Of a stretch of 47,459 bases of DNA, positions 1 through 10,100 are shown piece by piece. This stretch comes from Streptomyces sp. CBMA291. GTDB taxonomy: Bacteria; Actinomycetota; Actinomycetes; Streptomycetales; Streptomycetaceae. The notes beneath the pieces are model-generated. The model saw nothing but the letters and a program-made list of their open reading frames with translations. It ran no database searches and was not told where the DNA came from. How positions within the stretch are numbered: the stretch's first letter is position 1; every line of letters begins with the position of its first letter. The position numbers were made by a program, and so were the translations under genes. The stretch spans positions 1 through 47,459 of the forward strand of contig NZ_MSJP01000032.1 of assembly GCF_014596525.1 (NCBI RefSeq), written 5' to 3'.

Positions 1-1101
1 CCGCCCGCCCCTCAGCCGACCGCGCCGACCCTCCTCCTCGGCCTGCGGACCCCGCCGACGGACCCCGCCCCGGCGGCTTCCGCCCCGGCCGCCCCAGCCG
101 CCCCGGCCTTCGCCCCCGCCCCCGTCGCCGCCGGGCACCCCGGGGCCTTCCCCGAGGGCGAGTTCCCCGAGGGATACACGCCGACCGAGCGCGATCTGCC
201 GGTCATCAACCGGGGCGACACCGTCCAGGTCCCCGTCGCCCCCGAGCCCTCCGCCGCCGCGCCCTCCCCCGCGAGCACCGAGGGGCCCGGCCCGCTCTAT
301 GTCGTCGGCGACGTCCACGGCTACCTCGACGAGCTGGTCGGCGCCCTGCGCGCGCAGGGCCTCATCGACGAGAACGGCGGCTGGTCCGCGGGGAACGCGC
401 GTCTGTGGTTCCTCGGCGACTTCACCGACCGGGGTCCCGACGGCATCGGCGTCATCGACCTCGTCATGCGCCTCTCCGCCGAGGCGGCCGCCGCCGGCGG
501 CTACTGCAAGGCCCTCATGGGCAACCACGAGCTGCTGCTCATCGGCGCCAAGCGCTTCGCCGACACGCCGGTGAACTCCGGCGCGGGCACCGCCACCTTC
601 CAGGCCGCGTGGCTGCTCAACGGCGGCCAGAAGAACGACATGGACCGCCTCCAGGACGTGCACCTCCAGTGGATGTCCCGGCTCGACGCCGTGGTCCAGG
701 AGGACGACCACCTCCTGCTGCACTCCGACACCACCGCGTACCTCGAATACGGCGAGACCATCGAGGACGTCAACGACACGGTCCACGAGATCCTCACCAG
801 GAACGACGCCGACGAGGTCTGGGACCTCTTCAGGAAGTTCACCAAGCGCTTCGCCTTCCGCGACGAGGCCGGTCCGCTGGCCGTACGGGAGCTGCTCTCC
901 ACCTACGGCGGGCACCGGATCGTGCACGGCCACAGCCCCATCCCGTACCTCCTCGGCCAGGTCGGCACGGAGGACGGCGAGGACAGCGTGCCCGTCGTCG
1001 ACGGACCGCACGTCTACGCCGACGGGCTCGCCATCGCGATGGACGGCGGAGTGACCATGGCCGGAAAGCTGCTGGTCGTCTCCCTCCCCCTGGACGACTG
1101 A
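1..1101 (+). CDS. Metallophosphoesterase (calcineurin-like), 5' end missing
   Basis: The reading frame is open from base 1, so the N-terminus lies outside the window. The visible part starts with an Ala/Pro-rich low-complexity stretch (to about base 290) and then a complete metallophosphoesterase domain. The metal-binding motifs are all present in order: GDVHG (307-321), GDFTDRGP (from 415), GNHE (520-531) and a late HGH (about 928-936). Such enzymes bind two metal ions and hydrolyse phosphomonoesters or diesters; the substrate here is unknown. The Pro/Ala-rich leader could be a disordered linker behind a segment that is cut off. It is convergent with thiC, with a small membrane-protein gene in between. 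Confidence 0.88.
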   Translation, partial: PPAPQPTAPTLLLGLRTPPTDPAPAASAPAAPAAPAFAPAPVAAGHPGAFPEGEFPEGYTPTERDLPVINRGDTVQVPVAPEPSAAAPSPASTEGPGPLYVVGDVHGYLDELVGALRAQGLIDENGGWSAGNARLWFLGDFTDRGPDGIGVIDLVMRLSAEAAAAGGYCKALMGNHELLLIGAKRFADTPVNSGAGTATFQAAWLLNGGQKNDMDRLQDVHLQWMSRLDAVVQEDDHLLLHSDTTAYLEYGETIEDVNDTVHEILTRNDADEVWDLFRKFTKRFAFRDEAGPLAVRELLSTYGGHRIVHGHSPIPYLLGQVGTEDGEDSVPVVDGPHVYADGLAIAMDGGVTMAGKLLVVSLPLDD

Positions 1102-1268
1102 GCGTCACCCCCCGCAGCCGGGCACAGCGATTTCCGGGAAGACCCTGTCCGCTTCCGGCATCCCGGCCCTACCATCGGTCCATCCTTGGCAGGCTCTCCT
1201 CCGTCTGCGTCCGACCAGCTGTTTCGTCATGGCCGGAGCCGCACCCGACGGAGCATCGGGGGACGCAC

Positions 1269-1901
1269 ATGAACGTGGCTCCGCACCTGCTGACCGAGGA
1301 CCGCGCCGAGTACATGCGGCTCCTCGACGGCGCCCTTGACACGGCCCGCGCCCGTCCGGAAATCGACGGTGCCGGACCCCGGCTGACCCGCGTCCAGCTC
1401 CGCGCCCTCACGCTGAACGCGACCGCCCTGGTCACCAGCGCGGCCGCGAACGAGTACGAGCATTTCGTACGACTCCGCGCCGAGCACCGCGCGGTCCTCG
1501 GCAGCCGTCCCTCGGTCCCCGCCGACCGGTCGGAGCGCGGTGCGGGCGTCCTCGCCGTCCTCGGCGTCCTGGTGCCGATCCTCGCGGGCACGGCGGCCGT
1601 CGTCTTCCTCCTCGCAGGATCGATCCTGCACGCCCTGGCCCCGGCCGTGGTGTTCGGCTCGACGCTCCTCACCGCAGGGCTGGTCTTCGGGATCGTGGCC
1701 GCCGCCGGGCTGCTCTGCGCCGCCACCGGACTCCTGGTGACGGCGCTGCGGAACCGGCCGGTCGAGCCGGGCGGGACGCCGGACGACGAGCTGTCCCGCG
1801 CCCGGGAAGCCTGGCGTCTGGCCCTTCTGGAGCGCGGTATCCAGCCCTTCCTGCACGAGCTGCTGGCGGCCACCGCCGCGTCCGACACGCCGGACGCCTG
1901 A
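1269..1901 (+). CDS. Small membrane protein of unknown function
   Basis: A 210-residue protein starting at ATG 1269, with a GGGGGA ribosome-binding site a few bases upstream. The first 95 residues are soluble and charged. Two hydrophobic segments follow (roughly residues 98-125 and 130-155), rich in Ala, Val and Leu, and then a soluble C-terminal helix-rich tail of about 50 residues. The layout suggests a membrane hairpin with both ends on the same side. I recognise no catalytic motif and no family beyond conserved streptomycete membrane proteins. A strong hairpin at 1932-1970 follows the stop. Confidence 0.75.
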   Translation: MNVAPHLLTEDRAEYMRLLDGALDTARARPEIDGAGPRLTRVQLRALTLNATALVTSAAANEYEHFVRLRAEHRAVLGSRPSVPADRSERGAGVLAVLGVLVPILAGTAAVVFLLAGSILHALAPAVVFGSTLLTAGLVFGIVAAAGLLCAATGLLVTALRNRPVEPGGTPDDELSRAREAWRLALLERGIQPFLHELLAATAASDTPDA

Positions 1902-1931
1902 GACCGCCCGGCGCCGGGGCGGGACCTCCGA

Positions 1932-1970
1932 CGGTGCCGGTACCGGTGCGGAACACCGGTACCGGCACCG
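1932..1970. terminator. Bidirectional terminator hairpin between the membrane protein and thiC
   Basis: Perfect 17-bp inverted repeat (CGGTGCCGGTACCGGTG and its complement) around a 5-base loop, lying between two convergent genes (stops at 1901 and 1982). There is no U-tract, which is usual for Streptomyces. Each arm contains the smaller palindrome CCGGTACCGG. Confidence 0.8.
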
Positions 1971-1981
1971 CGCGCGAGGGC

Positions 1982-3900
<1,919 letters not shown>

Positions 3901-3978
3901 TGCAAAGGTGTCACCACGCTAGCGCCATCCCGGGCGTGCTGAACAGTGGGCCCCCGCCGTTCTTGCGATGATCGGCCG

Positions 3979-5424
3979 GTGACTTCCCCCCACCAGACCC
4001 CCGAACCGCACGGCCCTGGGCACGGCCACGGGCACAGCCACAGCCATGGCCCCGCCATCCCGGTCTCCCGTCATCTGCGCAAGGTCATCGCCGCCGTCCT
4101 GATCCCCTTCGCCACCGCCGTCGTGGTCGGTCTGGCGGTCCTGTGGCCGGGCGGCACCCCGGCGCACGAGCGCACGGGGGTCGGTTTCGACCGGCAGACG
4201 GAGCAGGGCAAGGTGGTCTCCGTCCTGCGGGTGGACTGTGCGTCCGTGAACGCCGCGCAGGCGCCGCCCGGGGACGCCTCCGCCGGGGGGCGCGAGGCGG
4301 TCGGGTCCGGGCAGCGGGAGTGCGCGAAGGCGACGGTCGAGGTCACCAGCGGTCCGCAGAAGGGGCGGAGGTTCACCGAGATCGTGCAGCCGGACGCACC
4401 GCGTCAACTGCGCGAGGGCCAGGGCGTGGTGGTGGCGTACGCTCCCGAGGCCCCTCATGACCTTCAGTACTCGGTTACGGACGTGAACCGAAAGCTTCCG
4501 ATCGCGCTGCTGGCCGGAATCTTTGCGGTCGCGGTCGTGCTGGTCGGCCGGCTGCGGGGCCTGATGGCGCTCGTCGCACTTGTCATCAGCTTCCTCGTGC
4601 TGACCTTCTTCATCCTTCCGGCGATCCTCCAGGGATCGAATCCGCTGGTCGTGGCGGTGGTCGGGTCGAGCGCGATCATGCTGGCCGCGCTCTATCTGTG
4701 CCATGGGCTCTCGGCCCGCACCTCGGTCGCGGTGCTGGGGACGCTGATCTCGCTGCTGCTCATCGGGCTGCTCGGGTCGCTCTTCATCGGCTGGGCTTCG
4801 CTCACCGGGAACACCGACGACAACACCGGTCTGATCCACGGTCTCTATCCGAACATCGACATGTCCGGTCTGCTGCTGGCCGGGATCATCATCGGATCGC
4901 TCGGTGTGCTCGACGATGTGACGGTCACCCAGACCTCCGCCGTGTGGGAGCTGCACCAGGCCGATCCGGGGATGGGGCCGCGCGCGCTCTACCGGGCGGG
5001 CATCCGGATCGGCCGGGACCACATCGCCTCGGTCGTGAACACGCTCGTGCTGGCGTACGCGGGCGCCGCACTCCCGCTGCTGCTGCTCTTCTCCATCGCG
5101 CAGAGCAGCATGGGCACGGTGGCCAACAGCGAGCTGGTCGCCGAGGAGATCGTCCGGACGCTCGTCGGGTCGATCGGTCTGGTCGCCTCCGTACCGCTGA
5201 CCACGGCGCTCGCGGCACTGGTGGTCTCGGCCGACCGCGCGGACGCCGGAGGCACGAACGGCGGAGAACCGGACGGCGGGGGCACGGCTCGGGGCCGGGG
5301 CCGGGGCCGGGGACCGTCCGGGGGCCCGGGGGCGGGCCGGGGTCGTCGGGGAGCGGGCGCCCGGTCGGCCGGCGGTACGCGATCGGCGACCGGCACGCGG
5401 GGCGGCCACCGCCGCGCCGGATGA
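3979..5424 (+). CDS. YibE/F family multi-pass membrane protein
   Basis: A protein of about 481 residues. The N-terminus is His/Gly-rich (GHGHGHSHSHG), possibly metal-binding. One membrane segment follows (about residues 36-55), then an extracytoplasmic domain of about 110 residues, then a polytopic region with roughly seven hydrophobic helices, and an Arg/Gly-rich disordered tail. The order (one helix, an outside domain, a cluster of helices with GVLDDVTVTQ) matches the YibE/F-like family, whose transport or other role is not established. I take GTG 3979 as the start; an in-frame GTG at 3946 is possible. It is divergent from thiC and convergent with ssgA. Confidence 0.82.
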   Translation: MTSPHQTPEPHGPGHGHGHSHSHGPAIPVSRHLRKVIAAVLIPFATAVVVGLAVLWPGGTPAHERTGVGFDRQTEQGKVVSVLRVDCASVNAAQAPPGDASAGGREAVGSGQRECAKATVEVTSGPQKGRRFTEIVQPDAPRQLREGQGVVVAYAPEAPHDLQYSVTDVNRKLPIALLAGIFAVAVVLVGRLRGLMALVALVISFLVLTFFILPAILQGSNPLVVAVVGSSAIMLAALYLCHGLSARTSVAVLGTLISLLLIGLLGSLFIGWASLTGNTDDNTGLIHGLYPNIDMSGLLLAGIIIGSLGVLDDVTVTQTSAVWELHQADPGMGPRALYRAGIRIGRDHIASVVNTLVLAYAGAALPLLLLFSIAQSSMGTVANSELVAEEIVRTLVGSIGLVASVPLTTALAALVVSADRADAGGTNGGEPDGGGTARGRGRGRGPSGGPGAGRGRRGAGARSAGGTRSATGTRGGHRRAG

Positions 5425-5467
5425 GAGGCGCGGGGCGGCGGGAACCGGCCCGTCGGGCGGGGGTGGG

Positions 5468-5911
5468 TCAGGCGGCCGGACCCGCGCTCTCTTCCGCCAG
5501 GATGCGACCGAGTGCGGCTTCCAGGTTGTCCTCGAAGTCGCCCAGGCTCCGTTCCTGACCGAGTGGGACCAACTTGTCCGTGCGGTCGAGGAAGGCGACC
5601 AGAGGCGGTGTGCTGGCGCGGAACAGTGCGCGGTCGGCCCCGACCTGGAGCCGGATGGAGACGTCCGAGAGGCCCTCGGGCTCCGTCGGGGCGATGTGCA
5701 CATCGCCGTCCCCGCTCGGCCTGTTGATCCCGTCGAGCAGCAGCTCCCGGCCGAATGCCCAGGTCACCGGGGCGTCCCCGGGGAGGTGGAAGGTCATCCG
5801 CACCGCGTAGGGATCAGAGGTCTCGTACCGCAGTTCCACCGGGATTCTGAACGAGAGCTCCTCGGAGACGAGGAAGCTCATCAGGACCTCGGCCTGAACC
5901 GACTCTCGCAT
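5468..5911 (-). CDS. ssgA: SsgA, sporulation-specific cell division activator
   Basis: A 147-residue SsgA-like protein (SALP) found only in morphologically complex actinomycetes. SsgA promotes septum-site selection and branching and works with SsgB to bring FtsZ to sporulation septa. The core (MSFLVSEELSFRIPVELRYE, then GDGDVHIAPTEPEG and DRTDKLVPLG) is very close to remembered SsgA sequences. The MRESVQAEV N-terminus is the longer form I associate with S. griseus. The start at 5911 follows a GCGGGG site; an adjacent ATG at 5914 is equally possible. ssgR lies just upstream in the same direction. A one-mismatch AdpA-like sequence lies at 5968-5977, which is only weak evidence. Confidence 0.95.
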   Translation of the reverse strand: MRESVQAEVLMSFLVSEELSFRIPVELRYETSDPYAVRMTFHLPGDAPVTWAFGRELLLDGINRPSGDGDVHIAPTEPEGLSDVSIRLQVGADRALFRASTPPLVAFLDRTDKLVPLGQERSLGDFEDNLEAALGRILAEESAGPAA

Positions 5912-6029
5912 CATGTACCCCGCAGTAGATGAAGCAGTTGCGTAAACAGCTGCTGAAAGCTGTGACCGAAACGGCCAGGAATGATCCCCCGTAGCCCTCT
6001 TGACGCAATCGTGCTGTACGCGATACCAG

Positions 6030-6044
6030 ATCACAAGGAGTGAT
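6030..6044. promoter_or_regulatory. Candidate operator, ATCAC-N5-GTGAT
   Basis: Short inverted repeat in the 136-bp gap between ssgR and ssgA, the only place where an ssgA promoter can lie. SsgR is an IclR-type activator of ssgA, so an inverted repeat here is a natural candidate. The arms are only five bases, so chance is a real alternative. Confidence 0.3.
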
Positions 6045-6047
6045 TTT

Positions 6048-6818
6048 TCAGATACTGATAGAGAACGCGAGCGAGTTGAAGAGCTTTCCCATCTCCGTAC
6101 GTAGCTGTTCGACTGCTGGGAGCAACCGTTCTTGCTGGTGAAACGGGAGTGAAATCGCCACAGCGGCCGCAGTGGAACCTACGGTCACAGGGATCGCGCC
6201 GCAGACCGTGCCGAGCGCATATTCCTGCCGCTCCACCAGGGGCTCCATTCGCTCCAAACCACCCAAACGCTCCAAAAGCAGGCGCTGATTACGCACCGTG
6301 TACGGAGTGAGGGCTTCCACCGGATGGCGGTCGAGGTGGTCTTGACGAGATTTCGGATCGAGTTGGCTCAGCAGGCACTGACCGATCGCGTGGGCGTGCG
6401 CCGTCTCGCGGAAGTCGGCCCACTCCTCCACTGCGGGGGAGGAGGGAGCGTCCGCGACGGCGACGACTTCGATCTCGCCCTCGGCGTAGACCGCGAAGTA
6501 GACCGGCACCCCGATCTCGTCCCGCCAGCGGGCGAGGGAGTCTTCGATCTTGATGCGACGATTCTGCACGGCTTCGCCACCGGCCAGCCGCACGGCGGCG
6601 CCCCCGAGGACGAACACACCCTTTTCCCGACGCAGATAGCCCTCGTGCGTCAGGGTGCGCAGCAGGTGGTACGTGGTGGGCAGCGGAAGCCCCGTCTCCC
6701 GGGCGAGCTGCTTGGCCGGGGCGCCGTCCGCATGGGAGGCGACAGCCTCCAGAAGCCTCAGCGCTCGCTGCACCGAGCCGATCAGGGTAGGCGCAGCCGA
6801 CTGCGTATCCGTGGCCAA
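6048..6818 (-). CDS. ssgR: SsgR, IclR-family activator of ssgA
   Basis: A 256-residue IclR-family regulator. Residues about 10-75 form the winged helix-turn-helix (SVQRALRLLEAV, then AKQLARETGLPLPTTYHLLRTL). The rest is the GAF-like effector domain, with the family block GTVCGAIPVTVG. Its position directly upstream of ssgA in the same direction identifies it as SsgR, which is needed for ssgA transcription in S. coelicolor. The start is TTG 6818, about 5 bases after a GGGGGTGA ribosome-binding site. The ATG-less start may keep expression low. Confidence 0.92.
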   Translation of the reverse strand: MATDTQSAAPTLIGSVQRALRLLEAVASHADGAPAKQLARETGLPLPTTYHLLRTLTHEGYLRREKGVFVLGGAAVRLAGGEAVQNRRIKIEDSLARWRDEIGVPVYFAVYAEGEIEVVAVADAPSSPAVEEWADFRETAHAHAIGQCLLSQLDPKSRQDHLDRHPVEALTPYTVRNQRLLLERLGGLERMEPLVERQEYALGTVCGAIPVTVGSTAAAVAISLPFHQQERLLPAVEQLRTEMGKLFNSLAFSISI

Positions 6819-6952
6819 AGGTCACCCCCAGGCGTGACAACGGATGCACTGCACCCGCCCGCAGGGGCCGCCCCCGCGCGCCCGCCGGGCCTGGGAAACC
6901 GCCGGTCAGAACCGAGGTTTACGCCTGTAGTCACCAACGCGGCGGAGAGATT

Positions 6953-6964
6953 CCACTCTAGTGG
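6953..6964. promoter_or_regulatory. Inverted repeat CCACT-CT-AGTGG upstream of ssgR
   Basis: Small palindrome about 135 bases upstream of the ssgR start, in an otherwise featureless 259-bp gap. It could be an operator for ssgR or part of a promoter. The evidence is only the symmetry. Confidence 0.25.
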
Positions 6965-7077
6965 CAGCGCGGGGGCGCGTGTCCTGATTCGACCGGCGCG
7001 TTCCCTCAGCCGGGCTAATGCGCCCCATCAGCCTCACCCTCCTCGGCGGCTCTGGGGCCCGTCACCGGGCGCCGGAT

Positions 7078-7293
7078 CTACCAGTCCTCACGCGAACGGC
7101 CGGAACTGAACCTGCGCACGACGTAGATCAGCCCGGCGACGAGGGCCACGAAGAGCAGCACCTTGAAGACCAGACTGATCACGAAAGTGAGGACGCTGGT
7201 GATCAGTCCACCGAAGACGAGCAGGACGAGGGCCGGTATGGCGACCCACTTCACCCACCAGGGCATCCCCGCGAGAATCTGCTGCACGGCCAT
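7078..7293 (-). CDS. DUF5326-like small membrane protein
   Basis: A 71-residue protein starting MAVQQILAGMPWWVKWVAIP. The start at ATG 7293 has a good AGGTAGGA site and gives a compact protein. It has two hydrophobic segments (about residues 13-35 and 37-58) and an Arg-rich positive tail, so it should sit in the inner membrane as a hairpin. It resembles the small DUF5326 proteins of streptomycetes; no function is known to me. It stands alone between ssgR and the cupin gene. Confidence 0.8.
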   Translation of the reverse strand: MAVQQILAGMPWWVKWVAIPALVLLVFGGLITSVLTFVISLVFKVLLFVALVAGLIYVVRRFSSGRSREDW

Positions 7294-7349
7294 CGTCCTA
7301 CCTCGCTCTCGAAGTCGTTCCGCGCACTCCGCGCCGAACACTCTCCAGG

Positions 7350-7421
7350 CTAGGGGCCGGAAGCGACCCGTGGGGACGCCGCAGCCCCCGCTCTCCCCTG
7401 ATCCGACCCCTAGGGGCCGGA
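7350..7421. repeat. Two 12-bp direct repeats CTAGGGGCCGGA
   Basis: Exact copies at 7350-7361 and 7410-7421, 60 bases apart, in the gap upstream of the small membrane-protein gene. They could be paired regulatory sites, but no known factor is suggested. Confidence 0.35.
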
Positions 7422-7457
7422 CCCCTCGGAAGGCCGTACGTCTCAGGGTCCCGACGC

Positions 7458-7775
7458 TCAGCCCTCCGGCGGCGAGAAGACCACGAGGACCCGCAGATCC
7501 TCGCTGACGTGGTGGAACTTGTGCTCCACCCCGGCCGGCACATAGACCACACTGCCCCGTGCCACCTGGGTCGTCTCCGTCCCCACGGTGATCGACGCCC
7601 GGCCGCTGACGACGAAGTACACCTCGTCCTGCCGGTGCGGCTGCTGCGGATCCAGCTCCCCGGCGTCGAGCGCGTACAGGCCCACCGACATGTTCCGCTC
7701 CCGGAGGAACTGGAGATAGGCGCCCTGGTTCGCGGCGCGTTCCGCTTCCAGTTCATCCAGTCGGAATGCCTTCAT
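7458..7775 (-). CDS. Single-domain cupin protein
   Basis: A 105-residue single-domain cupin. The motif QPHRQDEVYFVVSGRA carries the first-motif H and E, and VYVPAGVEHKFHHV is the second cupin motif with its His, so a mononuclear metal site is plausible. Small cupins bind metals, sugars or small ligands, and the substrate cannot be told from sequence. The start at ATG 7775 follows GACAGG. It is divergent from the holin-like gene with about 50 bp between the starts, so the promoters must overlap. Confidence 0.85.
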   Translation of the reverse strand: MKAFRLDELEAERAANQGAYLQFLRERNMSVGLYALDAGELDPQQPHRQDEVYFVVSGRASITVGTETTQVARGSVVYVPAGVEHKFHHVSEDLRVLVVFSPPEG

Positions 7776-7826
7776 CGCCTGTCAGCCCCTGCCCTCGGCC
7801 CGATCCTGTCTGCCACGATCAGACAC

Positions 7827-8216
7827 ATGATGAATTTCGTAGTCAAGACGCTCGCCAACGCGGGCGCCCTGGGAGTCGCCATCTGGCTGCTCCAGGGCAT
7901 CACTCTGACAGGTGACGATCCCCATGCGAGCACCGGCGACAAGGCCCTGGCCCTCATCCTCGTCGCGGTGCTCTTCGGCCTGGTGAACTCCCTGGTCAAG
8001 CCGGTCGTCCAGCTTCTGACGTTTCCGCTCTTCATCCTGACCCTGGGCCTGATCACCCTCGTGGTCAACGCCCTGATGCTGCTCCTCACCTCGTGGCTGG
8101 CCGATGTGTTCGGCCTCAGCTTCCACGTGGAGGGCTTCTGGACCGCCGTCCTCGGCGGCCTGATCATCTCCGTCGTGTCCTGGGCGCTGAACGTCGCCCT
8201 CCCCGACGCCGACTGA
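7827..8216 (+). CDS. Phage-holin-family (Pfam PF04020-like) membrane protein
   Basis: A 129-residue protein with four predicted hydrophobic helices and the conserved FGLVNSLVKPVVQLLTFPLFILTLGL segment (parts at about residues 50-75). This is the hallmark of the small membrane proteins annotated as phage holin family. They are chromosomal and widespread, and the name does not imply lysis. There are two in-frame ATG codons at 7827 and 7830; I chose the first. It sits 9 bases upstream of the ptpA start, so it is probably cotranscribed with the phosphatase and the PLP enzyme. Confidence 0.85.
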   Translation: MMNFVVKTLANAGALGVAIWLLQGITLTGDDPHASTGDKALALILVAVLFGLVNSLVKPVVQLLTFPLFILTLGLITLVVNALMLLLTSWLADVFGLSFHVEGFWTAVLGGLIISVVSWALNVALPDAD

Positions 8217-8225
8217 GCGCCGCCC

Positions 8226-8714
8226 GTGACCTACCGCGTCTGCTTCGTCTGCACGGGCAACATCTGCCGCTCGCCGATGGCCGAGCACGTCTTCCGCCGG
8301 TACGTGGAGGACGCCGGTCTCGGCGACGCGGTCGAGATCGACAGCGCCGGAACCGGCGGCTGGCACGAGGGCGAACCCGCCGATCCCCGTACCGTCTCCG
8401 TCCTGGACGCGCACGGATACACCTCCGCGCACACCGCACGGCGCTTCCGGGCCTCCTGGTTCCCCGCCCTCGACCTGGTGGTCGCGCTCGACGAAGGACA
8501 CCTCGGGGAGCTGCGCGCGCTCGCCCGCACCCCGGCGGAGGCCGCCCGGACACACCTGCTGCGCTCCTACGACCCGGCCGCCGGGGACCTCGACGTCCCC
8601 GACCCCTACTACGGCGGCCGCCAGGACTTCGAGCAGTGCCTTGAGATGGTGGAGGCCGCGAGCGACGGCCTGCTCACCGCCATCCGCCGAGAACTGGAGA
8701 ACCGGACACCGTGA
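8226..8714 (+). CDS. ptpA: Low-molecular-weight protein tyrosine phosphatase
   Basis: A 162-residue cytoplasmic phosphatase. The active-site loop is CTGNICRS (Cys9, Arg15, Ser16), at the N-terminus as in all LMW-PTPs. The acid/base Asp is in VPDPYYGG near residue 126. The gene position relative to ssgA and dnaB corresponds to what I recall as ptpA of S. coelicolor, where it affects secondary metabolism. The GTG start at 8226 lies 9 bases after the holin-like stop. Its stop overlaps the next start as GTGA, indicating translational coupling with the PLP enzyme. Confidence 0.92.
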   Translation: MTYRVCFVCTGNICRSPMAEHVFRRYVEDAGLGDAVEIDSAGTGGWHEGEPADPRTVSVLDAHGYTSAHTARRFRASWFPALDLVVALDEGHLGELRALARTPAEAARTHLLRSYDPAAGDLDVPDPYYGGRQDFEQCLEMVEAASDGLLTAIRRELENRTP

Positions 8715-9859
8715 ACCACCACCCCCTGGGCGACGGCACCCGCGCCGTGCGCGCCGGTCTTCCCGAGCCCGTGAAGTACGAGCCCACCCTGCCGGGCCCG
8801 GTCTTCGCCGCGCACTTCCACCTGCCGGGCGAGGCGACCGGGCCGTACACCTACGGCCGCGACTCCAACCCCACCTGGACCCATCTGGAGCAGGCGATCG
8901 GCGAGCTTGAGGCGCCGGGGGAACCGGACGTCGAGACGCTGGTCTTCGCCTCCGGCATGGCCGCGATCTCCGCCGTCCTCTTCTCCCAGCTGAAGGCGGG
9001 CGACACGGTCGTGATGCCGAGCGACGGCTACCAGGCCCTGCCGCTCCTCCACGAGCAGCTGAGGGCCTTCGGCGTCGAGGTCCGCACCGCGCCGACCGGC
9101 GGCGACGCCCAGCTCGACGTACTCGAAGGCGCCAGGCTGCTCTGGCTGGAGACCCCCTCCAACCCCGGGCTCGACGTCTGCGACATCCGCCGTCTGGTGC
9201 GCGAGGCGCACGCCGCGGGCGCGCTCGTCGCCGTCGACAACACCCTCGCCACCCCGCTCGGCCAGCGCCCGCTCGACCTGGGCGCGGACTTCTCCGTCGC
9301 CAGCGACACCAAGGGCATGACCGGCCACGGTGACGTCCTGCTCGGCCACGTCAGCTGCCGCGACCCCGAGCGCGCGGCGGAGGTGCGCCGCTGGCGCAAG
9401 GTCGTCGGCGCCATCCCCGGCCCCATGGAGGCCTGGATCGCCCACCGCTCGCTCGCCACGCTCCAGCTGCGGATCGACCGCCAGTGCGGCACGGCGCTCA
9501 CGCTCGCGCGGGCGCTCGCCGAGCGCGACGACGTCAGCGGGCTGCGCTACCCCGGACTGCCCGACGACCCCTCCCACGCGATCGCCGCCCGGCAGATGCG
9601 CCGCTTCGGCTCCGTCGTCTCCTTCGAGCTGGCGGACCGGGAGCGGGCCGAGGCGTTCCTCGAAGCGCTGCGGCTCGTGGAGGACGCCACCAGCTTCGGC
9701 GGAGTGCGTTCCACGGCGGAGCGGCGCGGGCGCTGGGGCGGGGACGCCGTCGCGGAGGGCTTCATCCGCTTCTCCGTCGGCGCCGAGGACCCGGAGGACC
9801 TGATCGCCGACGTGCTGCGGGCCCTCGACGAGACCAGGGGCGGTACGAAGACCCTCTGA
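8711..9859 (+). CDS. Cystathionine gamma-lyase/synthase-type PLP enzyme
   Basis: A 382-residue Cys/Met-metabolism PLP enzyme (fold type I). It has the YTYGRDSNPTWTHLE N-terminal signature, the FASGMAAI phosphate-binding region and the cofactor Lys201 in SDTKGMTGHGD. The usual family sequence around this lysine is closer to SATKYLGGH, so it belongs to a divergent subgroup. Substrate direction (lyase or synthase) cannot be fixed. The GTG start overlaps the ptpA stop by 4 bases. Two strong hairpins follow the gene. Confidence 0.9.
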   Translation: MNHHPLGDGTRAVRAGLPEPVKYEPTLPGPVFAAHFHLPGEATGPYTYGRDSNPTWTHLEQAIGELEAPGEPDVETLVFASGMAAISAVLFSQLKAGDTVVMPSDGYQALPLLHEQLRAFGVEVRTAPTGGDAQLDVLEGARLLWLETPSNPGLDVCDIRRLVREAHAAGALVAVDNTLATPLGQRPLDLGADFSVASDTKGMTGHGDVLLGHVSCRDPERAAEVRRWRKVVGAIPGPMEAWIAHRSLATLQLRIDRQCGTALTLARALAERDDVSGLRYPGLPDDPSHAIAARQMRRFGSVVSFELADRERAEAFLEALRLVEDATSFGGVRSTAERRGRWGGDAVAEGFIRFSVGAEDPEDLIADVLRALDETRGGTKTL

Positions 9860-9866
9860 GCCTCGG

Positions 9867-9944
9867 CCCGCGCCCGACTCGGCCGGGCGCGGGGAACGGG
9901 GCGCTCCGAGCCTCCCCCCTCGTGGCTCGGAACGCCCCGGTTCC
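9867..9944 (+). terminator. Tandem hairpins after the PLP enzyme
   Basis: First stem: CCCGCGCCC (9867-9875) with GGGCGCGGG (9885-9893). Second, larger stem: GGAACGGGGCG...CCGAGCC pairing with GGCTCGG...CGCCCCGGTTCC (9893-9944). Both lie directly downstream of the stop codon and ahead of the AT-rich LysR promoter region. Confidence 0.75.
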
Positions 9945-9973
9945 GGCGCGGAAACCGCTGGAACAAGGCTAAT

Positions 9974-10030
9974 TGACTGTTCGTCAGTGTCCAATCACGG
10001 TAGCGACAGAGAGCTATCGACTTATTTATA
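9974..10030 (+). promoter_or_regulatory. AT-rich promoter/operator region of the LysR gene
   Basis: A stretch unusually AT-rich for this genome, containing the inverted repeat TGAC-TGTTC-GTCA (9974-9986) and CTAT...ATAG around 10012-10030. LysR proteins usually bind such dyads near their own promoter. A TTGACT hexamer overlaps the first repeat and could be a -35 element. Confidence 0.4.
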
Positions 10031-10100
10031 GTTGGACGGTCCTGAGGCGCCGTCAGCCGACCGCCTGAGTCGAACGGCCCACGGCCGGGAGGGGACGGAC

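Noticed and set aside
6834..7070. Possible coding sequence in the ssgR upstream gap
   Set aside because: No frame with a start, ribosome-binding site and streptomycete codon bias. Only a small palindrome is seen.
7827..8216. Prophage remnant, suggested by the holin-family name
   Set aside because: No endolysin, integrase or structural genes nearby. Such proteins are common chromosomal membrane proteins.
8226..9859. Interpretation as an arsenate reductase or arsenic operon because of the LMW-PTP fold
   Set aside because: The CTGNICRS loop and DPYYGG are those of tyrosine phosphatases, and no arsenic genes are nearby.
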